Source: CAVOGJ01 sp963695405 (GTDB lineage: Bacteria > Planctomycetota > Planctomycetia > Pirellulales > Pirellulaceae). Taken from it: a DNA stretch of 64,000 bases. The DNA is taken from positions 1 through 64,000 of the forward strand of contig CAVOGJ010000001.1 of assembly GCA_963695405.1 (NCBI GenBank), read 5' to 3'. The first letter of the stretch is position 1. Each line of letters opens with the position of its first letter. This document shows positions 57,703-64,000 of this stretch, piece by piece. Position numbers and translations under genes: made by a program. Under the pieces are notes generated by a model. The model ran no database searches, was not told the DNA's origin, and saw nothing but the letters and a program-made list of their open reading frames with translations.

Positions 57703-60204
57703 CTAGGCAACGCTCGCTAACCGGTGCCACGCTTGACTACATGGGCTAACCATAAAGAGCCATTTTTTCACCATTCGCCGCTCGGCCGTAGGGCGCCGAG
57801 CGAGCGCCACCAGTCGCAGATCAATGTCCACGCGACGCGGTTTGAGCGGCAATTCCTCAACTTCAAGGTGCATGGCCTCAAACTGATGCATCAGTTCAAT
57901 GACCTCGCTTTCCAACTCGTCCTGCAAATCACTCAGCTTGCTCTCGTAGGCTGCGACGTCTTCCTTGGCCCGTTCCACATCGCCTGCCTCTTCCGACGCG
58001 CGTCCGACACCACGTGCTGCCGTCGCCGCGCGGCCCACATTCGTGCTACTCAGTTTTTTGCGGCCCAACACCATCGAGAGGATGGTCGCCCCCACGTTGA
58101 TTGCCGTTTGCAGACTGACGCCCGAGGCCTGCTGCTGCTCCCGTTCGACCCTCAGTTCGGCCTTCCGCAAGCGTTCTTCCAAGGTCGCCAGCTTGGATGC
58201 GTACTTCTTTTTCAACTGCTCGACTTTCTCATCGCGGACCTCGCGGGCCTGGTCCGCAATGCGAATGCGAAAATCGCGCTCTGTTTCACCCGGTTCGGAG
58301 ATGGCGTCGAGCGCCTTGCATTTGAGCAACACGAAGCGGCGGGTGCGATAAAGATGATCGGCCAGGCTCTTCTGCCACGACCGATAATTCTTCGCTTCCG
58401 CAGCCAGCGGTGGCACCTTGAGAAACCGCCCTGGCTCGGGCGGTTCGGACGTCAGCTCGTCGGCACGCAGCGCTAAGTGTTCGGCGCGATGCCAATCGAT
58501 GCCCAACGGGGACGGTTGCAGGTCGAGCAGCATAGCCACATCCTCGTCGGCTGCCAGGTTCCTGCGAGTATTCACGAAGTGAACTCGGCCGACGGCCAGC
58601 AGTCTCGGTTCGTAGACAATTTCGGTTGGGCCGTGGGCAACGCGCAGCGGCAGAAAGACCTGCGGCACACTGGGAGGCAAAACGGGGCGCTGCGTATCTT
58701 CGGGCGCCTCGTCGGACGGTTCCGTCGCGACAACCAGCGGCTGGTCGACTCCTTCGTTGGCCGACGACGATGGCTCTGCGCGACGGGCATCCATCAGTTG
58801 TTTGATCTGCGGCCGGGTCAGGGGACCGGCCAGATAGGAGAGCGCCCAGCGCGTTTGAAAGACTTCGGGTTTCTCGGCGTGGACGTTGTGCAACAGGAAG
58901 AAGCGCTTCCCGAGCGACGAGAGTTGATCACTCAACGTGGCTCGATCCAGGCCCGCCCCCGACGCGTTCCGCGCACCTTCCAGCCCATCCAGCATCCGCT
59001 CTTTGTCCTGGTCCGTTTGCAGCCGGCCGAGAAACCAGGTCCCCGCGTTCGAGAGTGCCTTGTAATCGAGATCGACCGGGTTCTGAGTCGCCAGTACCAG
59101 TCCCACGCCATAGGCGCGCGCTTGTTTCAGCAGCGTCAGTAGCGGCTTCTTTGTCGGCGGCTCGCGTACCGGCGGTAGATAGCCAAAGATCTCGTCGATA
59201 TAGACGATGGCCCGCAGACTGCCTGTTCCGGGACGGGAACGCATCCAGTTGAGCGTCTCGTTCAACAACAGGGAGGTGAAGAACATCCGTTCCGATTCGC
59301 TCAGGTGGGCGGTGTAGAGGATCGAAACGCGTGGTTTGCCCGTCGGCGAATAGAGCAGTTGCCCCACGTCGAGCGGTTGGCCCGTCATCCAGGCGGCAAA
59401 ACCGGGCGACGCGAGCAGATTATTCATCGCCATGGCCAAGACAAAACGGTCCTTCGATGGGAAGAAGGATTCGAGGTCCATCACGCCGACTTGCTTGACC
59501 GGCGGCGTTTGCACGAATTGAATCAACGTGCCCAAATCGACCGATTGACGTTTTTGCCAGCAGTGATCAAGAATCGTGGTGAGCAGGATGTGCTCGCGGG
59601 AACGGATCGGGTCGGCGTCAATTCCCAGCAGGGTCAGGAGACTGGTGGCCGTGATCGAGACGCGGTCGCGGTACAGATCGCCGTCCTTCAGGACCTCGTC
59701 GGAGGGACTTGCGAAGGAAGACAGGATCGAAATCGGCAGCCCAGCTTCGCTCCCCGGTGTATAGATGTTGAACTCACAGGCGTTCTTCAGCGTTCGAATC
59801 CGCTCAGGCGACTGGTGCGATTGCTCGATTCCCTTTTTCCAGAGCGCAGCCGTCTGCTCGGCCATCTCTTCGATCGTCTGTCCCTGGCGTTCGGCTTGAT
59901 CGGCAGACATCCATTGCTGAAAATCGGACGGCAGCAAATCGGGAAAGGTGAGTAGCAGATTCGTCATGTCCCCCTTGGGATCGATGACCAAGGAGGGAAT
60001 ACCGTCGATGGCCGCTTCCTCGAGCAGCGTGATCCCCAAACCGGTTTTACCGCTGCCGGTCATTCCGACACAGACCGCGTGCGTCACGAGATGCTTGGAT
60101 TCGTAGGCCACGAACTGGTCGACCAGCCGATCCCCCACCGCCCCGCTGCGTGTTCCGAGGTAGAAGGTCGTCGGACTGTTGATGCGGTCGTTTTGCTCCT
60201 CCAC
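57703..60204 (-). CDS. HerA-like ATPase with C-terminal coiled coil
   Basis: About 833 residues from GTG 60204, with GGGAGAG before it. Near the start, VTHAVCVGMTGSGKTGLGIT is the Walker A, and LVIDPKGDMTNLLLTFPDL the following strand. LRAIVYIDEIFGYLPPV is the Walker B; VGLVLATQNPVDLDYKALS and WFLGRLQTDQDKERMLDGLE are the HerA/FtsK-type sensor region. The C-terminal third is a charged coiled coil (EQLKKKYASKLATLEERLRK, LRVEREQQQ; later EELESEVIELMHQFEAMHLE-like). Such ATPases move DNA or proteins, and no nuclease (NurA) partner is adjacent. It is divergent from selD. Confidence 0.85.
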   Translation of the reverse strand: MEEQNDRINSPTTFYLGTRSGAVGDRLVDQFVAYESKHLVTHAVCVGMTGSGKTGLGITLLEEAAIDGIPSLVIDPKGDMTNLLLTFPDLLPSDFQQWMSADQAERQGQTIEEMAEQTAALWKKGIEQSHQSPERIRTLKNACEFNIYTPGSEAGLPISILSSFASPSDEVLKDGDLYRDRVSITATSLLTLLGIDADPIRSREHILLTTILDHCWQKRQSVDLGTLIQFVQTPPVKQVGVMDLESFFPSKDRFVLAMAMNNLLASPGFAAWMTGQPLDVGQLLYSPTGKPRVSILYTAHLSESERMFFTSLLLNETLNWMRSRPGTGSLRAIVYIDEIFGYLPPVREPPTKKPLLTLLKQARAYGVGLVLATQNPVDLDYKALSNAGTWFLGRLQTDQDKERMLDGLEGARNASGAGLDRATLSDQLSSLGKRFFLLHNVHAEKPEVFQTRWALSYLAGPLTRPQIKQLMDARRAEPSSSANEGVDQPLVVATEPSDEAPEDTQRPVLPPSVPQVFLPLRVAHGPTEIVYEPRLLAVGRVHFVNTRRNLAADEDVAMLLDLQPSPLGIDWHRAEHLALRADELTSEPPEPGRFLKVPPLAAEAKNYRSWQKSLADHLYRTRRFVLLKCKALDAISEPGETERDFRIRIADQAREVRDEKVEQLKKKYASKLATLEERLRKAELRVEREQQQASGVSLQTAINVGATILSMVLGRKKLSSTNVGRAATAARGVGRASEEAGDVERAKEDVAAYESKLSDLQDELESEVIELMHQFEAMHLEVEELPLKPRRVDIDLRLVALARRPTAERRMVKKWLFMVSPCSQAWHRLASVA

Positions 60205-60420
60205 CAGGACTCTCCCACGTTCACGATTTGACGAACCCGTTCCCGGCCGGCATTCTAACCGATGGACGTTCTCGAGCGTATGTCGACTTATCCAGCTCGT
60301 CCGCAACCATGGCACGTCACCTCGGGAGCTTTTCTCCTTGGGAGATTTGGACGAGTGCGGTACGATCCGACAACCGCCGGCGCGAGTTTCCCTTCCCGAG
60401 TCGCATCACGGAAGCCCCCT

Positions 60421-62631
60421 ATGCAGCAGAAGCTGGCCAAACATCGCATCGTGCTGTTGGGGATTGGGCATACCAATGCGCACGTGCTGAAGATGTGGCG
60501 GATGTATCCGCTGCCCGCGGCGGAATTGGTCTGCGTGACGAACTTTCCGATCGCGACCTATTCGGGCATGCTGCCAGGAGTGCTCTCGGGTCAATACGAT
60601 CCGAGCCGCATGGAGATCGACCTGGTGCGGCTGTGCGCCGCGAATGGTGCCCGGTTGATCGTGGATCGGGTCGTGGGACTCGACCGTGAGCGACGCGAGC
60701 TGCTGTTTGCCGACCGCCCTCCCCTCCCTTACGACGCATTGTCCATCGGCATCGGATCGGTACCGCTGCAGGTAGCAGGCGCCACTGCGTCCCCCTGGGT
60801 GCTGGCAATCAAGCCCATGCAGACGTTTCTCGCCAGATTGCAGGCGGCATTGCAGTCGTTGGCCGATACGATCCAGGATCGCCCTATCCGACTCGCCATC
60901 GTGGGCGGCGGCGCGGGGGGTGTCGAGATCGCCTGTTGTCTGCCAGGACAACTGCGGTCGACGTTGGCCGGTCGCGAGGTGGACATGTTTCTGGTGCATG
61001 GCGGCCAACGCATTCTGGATGGCATGCGTCCCGCGACCGTCGAGCGGGTCATGAACGTCTTTCAGCGCCGCGGCGTGCGGCTGGAACTGGGCCAGAAGGT
61101 GACGCGAGTGGACCGTCACCGCCTGATCCTCGAAGATGAAACGGAACGAGAAGCCGACCTCATTCTGTGGGCGACGACCGCCGTGGCACCGCCGCTGCTG
61201 GGTGACTTGGGCTTGCCTGTCGACGAGCGAGGTTTTTTGCTCACCCGTGCCAGCCTGCAATCGACGGCGGACGAGCGGATCTTCGCGGTCGGAGACAGCG
61301 GGACCGTTCGCGATCAGCGGCGTCCCAAGTCGGGTGTATTCGCCGTGCGGCAGGGGCCCATCTTGTGGCAAAATCTCGCGCACCTGCTGGCCAATGAGCC
61401 GTTGATCGACTTTCGCCCGCAACGCGAGTTCTTAAAGCTCCTGAATTTAGGGGACGGCACCGCCGTGGGGGAATGGTACGGCTGGGCTTTTCAAGGTCGT
61501 TGGGTCTGGCGGTGGAAAGACCGCATCGATACCAATTTTATGAGGATGTACCAAGATTACCGACCCATGTCCGCATCGGCGGCCGCGAAGGGTGAGCCAC
61601 CGCCCGAAATGCGGTGCCTCGGTTGTGGAGGGAAGGTTGCGGCAGCGGTGCTGGCCAACGTGCTGAAGGATCTGGAAATTACCGATCGTCATGAAGTCCT
61701 TCAGGGACTGTCCGAGCCGGATGACGCGGCGGTGCTGGACCTTGGGGGCGTGCACCCGACGGTGGTCACGACCGACTTTTTTGCCGCACCGTTGGACGAC
61801 GCTTATCTGAGTGGTCGTATCGCGGCGCTGAACGCGCTGAGTGATGCCTGGGCGATGGGTGCCAAGCCGATAGCCGCCCTGACGATGGCGACCATCCCGA
61901 CGGGCAGCGAACGTCGCCAGCAAGGGCTACTGCGATCTCTCATGGCCGGGGCCTCGCGCGAGTTTGGCCCGGCCGAAACGGCGCTGGTGGGTGGGCACAC
62001 GATCGAGGGGCCGCAGACGACGATTGGGTTTACGATCATCGCTCGCGCCCCAGTCCGCGGGACATGGGAAAAATCGGATCTGCGGGCGGATGATCGGTTG
62101 TTACTCACCAAGCCATTGGGAACGGGCGTGCTGCTGGCGGCCCACATGCAGGCCCAGTGCCGGGCCGCATGGTATACCGAGCTGATTACCTCGATGTTGA
62201 CCAGTAACCAGGCGGCGGCGGAAATCGCGATGCGATTCGAGCTGGCCGCCGCTACGGATATTACAGGCTTTGGACTGGCCGGCCACCTGCTGGAAATGCT
62301 CATCGCCTCGGGAAAGCAAGCCGACCTGCGGCTGGACGCTATCCGGTTCCTGGCCGGTGCTGTGGAATTAGCCGCCACCGGCGTCGCCAGCACCTTGGCT
62401 CCCGCCAATCGGCAGGCCTGGGAGCAGATGCAGGTTGCTCCCCGCCTGAGTCACGATCCGCGTCTCGAGTTGTTATTCGATCCGCAAACCAGCGGTGGTC
62501 TGCTGCTGGCCGTGCCTGCCAATCGGTGGCAAGACCTGGAGCAAGTGCTGCTCGAGGCGGGTGTCCCGGTCGCAGTGATCGGCCACGTTCGTGACGAGGC
62601 CGATGATGGGGTGCGGCTGAATGTGATCTAG
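60421..62631 (+). CDS. selD: selenide, water dikinase fused to NADH-dehydrogenase-like FAD protein
   Basis: 736 residues from ATG 60421. Residues 1-390 form an FAD/NAD-dependent oxidoreductase: HRIVLLGIGHTNAHVLKMWR, LAIVGGGAGGVEIACCLPGQ (NAD-binding), ILWATTAVAPPLLGDLGL and RIFAVGDSGTVRDQ. Residues 395-736 form SelD: EMRCLGCGGKVAAAVLANVL (the Cys/Lys active-site region), DDAAVLDLGG, TTDFFAAPLDDAYLSGRIAA, LNALSDAWAMGAKPIAALTM, GGHTIEGPQTTIGFTI and DPQTSGGLLLAVPANR. It makes selenophosphate; the oxidoreductase half is presumed to deliver reduced selenium. This fusion is known in some bacteria and eukaryotes. No selA/selB or mnmH is nearby. Confidence 0.94.
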   Translation: MQQKLAKHRIVLLGIGHTNAHVLKMWRMYPLPAAELVCVTNFPIATYSGMLPGVLSGQYDPSRMEIDLVRLCAANGARLIVDRVVGLDRERRELLFADRPPLPYDALSIGIGSVPLQVAGATASPWVLAIKPMQTFLARLQAALQSLADTIQDRPIRLAIVGGGAGGVEIACCLPGQLRSTLAGREVDMFLVHGGQRILDGMRPATVERVMNVFQRRGVRLELGQKVTRVDRHRLILEDETEREADLILWATTAVAPPLLGDLGLPVDERGFLLTRASLQSTADERIFAVGDSGTVRDQRRPKSGVFAVRQGPILWQNLAHLLANEPLIDFRPQREFLKLLNLGDGTAVGEWYGWAFQGRWVWRWKDRIDTNFMRMYQDYRPMSASAAAKGEPPPEMRCLGCGGKVAAAVLANVLKDLEITDRHEVLQGLSEPDDAAVLDLGGVHPTVVTTDFFAAPLDDAYLSGRIAALNALSDAWAMGAKPIAALTMATIPTGSERRQQGLLRSLMAGASREFGPAETALVGGHTIEGPQTTIGFTIIARAPVRGTWEKSDLRADDRLLLTKPLGTGVLLAAHMQAQCRAAWYTELITSMLTSNQAAAEIAMRFELAAATDITGFGLAGHLLEMLIASGKQADLRLDAIRFLAGAVELAATGVASTLAPANRQAWEQMQVAPRLSHDPRLELLFDPQTSGGLLLAVPANRWQDLEQVLLEAGVPVAVIGHVRDEADDGVRLNVI

Positions 62632-63671
62632 TGAGTCGCCAATCTTCCGGGGCAGGCGGCTAAGGCCGGGCTCGGTGTTCTCTGTGCCTCTGTGTTTCAT
62701 CTTCTTCGATCAAGGGACGGGTGACACGCGGGACGAGTTAGAAACACAGAGGCGCAGAGGGCACGGGGGGAGATGGGGAGATGGTCGGCAGGCGGCTAAG
62801 GCCGGGCTCGGTGTTCTCTGTGCCTCTGTGTTTCATCTTCTTCGATCAAGCGACGGGTGACACGCGGGACGAGTTAGAAACACAGAGGCGCAGAGGGCAC
62901 GGGGGGAGATGGGGAGATGGTCGGCAGGCGGCTAAGGCCGGGCTCGGTGTTCTCTGTGCCTCTGTGTTTCATCTTCTTCGATCAAGGGACGGGTGACACG
63001 CGGGACGAGTTAGAAACACAGAGGCGCAGAGGGCACGGGGGGAGATGGGGAGATGGTCGGCAGGCGGCTAAGGCCGGGCTCGGTGTTCTCTGTGCCTCTG
63101 TGTTTCATCTTCTTCGATCAAGCGACGGGTGACACGCGGGACGAGTTAGAAACACAGAGGCGCAGAGGGCACGGGGGGAGATGGGGAGATGGTCGGCAGG
63201 CGGCTAAGGCCGGGCTCGGTGTTCTCTGTGCCTCTGTGTTTCATCTTCTTCGATCAAGCGACGGGTGACACACGGGACGAGTTAGAAACACAGAGGCGCA
63301 GAGGGCACGGGGGGAGATGGGGAGATGGTCGGCAGGCGGCTGCGGCCGGGCTCGGTGTTCTCTGTGCCTCTGTGTTTCATCTTCTTCGATCAAGCGACGG
63401 GTGACACACGGGACGAGTTAGAAACACAGAGGCGCAGAGGGCACGGGGGGAGATGGGGAGATGGTCGGCAGGCGGCTAAGGCCGGGCTCGGTGTTCTCTG
63501 TGCCTCTGTGTTTCATCTTCTTCGATCAAGCGACGGGTGACACGCGGGACGAGTTAGAAACACAGAGGCGCAGAGGGCACGGGGGGAGATGGGGAGATGG
63601 TCGGCAGGCGACGGACGACGTGTCGGTTGGTGATACGATCGTCAATTCGGAACGTGCTTAAAAAAAAACGA
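62632..63671. repeat. seven tandem copies of a 136-bp repeat
   Basis: From about 62,660 to 63,607, seven copies of a 136-base unit with nearly no changes (e.g. AAGGGACGG/AAGCGACGG, GACACGC/GACACAC). Each contains TTCTCTGTGCCTCTGTGTTT and AGAAACACAGAGGCGCAGAG, inverse complements spaced 33 bases apart, so each unit can form a long hairpin. The open frames of about 71 residues with a 136-base period arise from the repeat. It follows the selD stop by about 30 bases. Confidence 0.95.
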
Positions 63672-64000
63672 TCAATTCTCTTCCTCGGCTTCGTCACTAT
63701 CCGCCTGATCCGCAAGGTCCTCACCCTCGTCGCCCTCTTCATCCTCGTCGTCCTCGTCACCCTCGACGTCCTCCCCGTCGATCTCAACTCCGTTCTCATC
63801 CACGTAGATGTATTCGTACTCTTCGTCTTCGTCTTCGTCTTCCTCTTCCCCATCCTGGTCTTCTAGCTCTTCGTCGTCCTCAATTTCCACGTCCTCCTGG
63901 TCTTCGACTTCGTCCTCGAATTCGTCCGCATCCTGATCCTCAACCTCGCTCCTCCTCTTCATCTATCTCCTCCTCGTCTTCGTCACCATCCTCGTCCTCC
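63672..64000 (-). CDS. highly acidic low-complexity protein, partial
   Basis: More than 96 residues, about two thirds Asp and Glu, ending ADQADSDEAEEEN with a stop at 63,672-63,674. A hydrophobic/aromatic island (EYEYIYVDENGVEIDG) interrupts the acid run. An ATG at 63,962 is directly preceded by an in-frame stop, but another frame upstream (63,965-64,000) is equally acidic, so an indel near 63,950 and a longer protein extending beyond the window are likely. Function unknown. Confidence 0.6.

Noticed and set aside
62675..63661. A CRISPR-like array and a chain of 71-residue proteins
   Set aside because: The whole 136-base unit repeats with no variable spacers, and no cas genes are present; the peptides follow from the repeat.

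Overview
The window looks like planctomycete chromosome. The signs are exosortase/PEP-CTERM genes with a very long TPR protein, lipoprotein families carrying a YFGYKPTCWG motif, a SelD fused to an NADH-dehydrogenase-like domain, and very repeat-rich intergenic DNA. Reading frames are broken often, at several breaks per gene in the first 14.9 kb, fewer from 15 to 31 kb and rarely after that. Most breaks look like uncorrected indels rather than decay, so many genes are given as full spans joined across frames.

Left part (1-14.9 kb, very GC-rich): the end of an unknown gene, an ABC-F ATPase, rsmH, an IS3-family element, an unknown gene on the minus strand, and a transposase remnant. A minus-strand unit follows, with a giant TolA-like coiled-coil protein ending in a CBM9-like sugar-binding domain, then exbB and exbD. 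Next come a secreted beta-helix protein and a thioredoxin-fold protein, flanked by two pieces of tyrosine recombinase.

Middle part (14.94-40.3 kb, mostly minus strand): an exopolysaccharide/exosortase locus. In transcription order it has a NusG-like antiterminator, exosortase, Wzc-like chain-length/tyrosine-kinase protein, 1566-residue TPR protein, EpsI-like protein, XrtA-type polysaccharide deacetylase, a GT2 and three GT4 glycosyltransferases, a hexapeptide acyltransferase, a CapK-like adenylate-forming enzyme, an O-antigen-ligase-like polymerase, a CapA-like protein, and a second CapK gene cut off at about 14,943. Several of these genes overlap by ATGA. An IS66 element (18,352-20,886) interrupts the locus. 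GC content falls clearly between about 15 and 24 kb. At 14,943 the truncated capK meets the GC-rich block, which is either a real recombination boundary or an assembly join.

Right part (41-64 kb): a small secreted protein and two PEP-CTERM proteins (the likely exosortase substrates) with a strong terminator, a GxxExxY protein sandwiched between two arrays of the same repeat, two paralogous lipoproteins, an outer-membrane polysaccharide export protein, a UDP-glucuronate-4-epimerase-like enzyme and a nucleotide-sugar 6-dehydrogenase. These probably supply and export the same polysaccharide. They are followed by a membrane protein, tRNA-Val(UAC), a secreted cyclase-family protein, a DUF4241-like protein, a HerA-like ATPase, the NDH-SelD fusion and a highly acidic protein at the edge. 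Repeats are dense: three 266-bp copies, seven 136-bp copies, an A-A-B composite array of nearly 2 kb, 27-bp repeats, and dispersed long palindromes.
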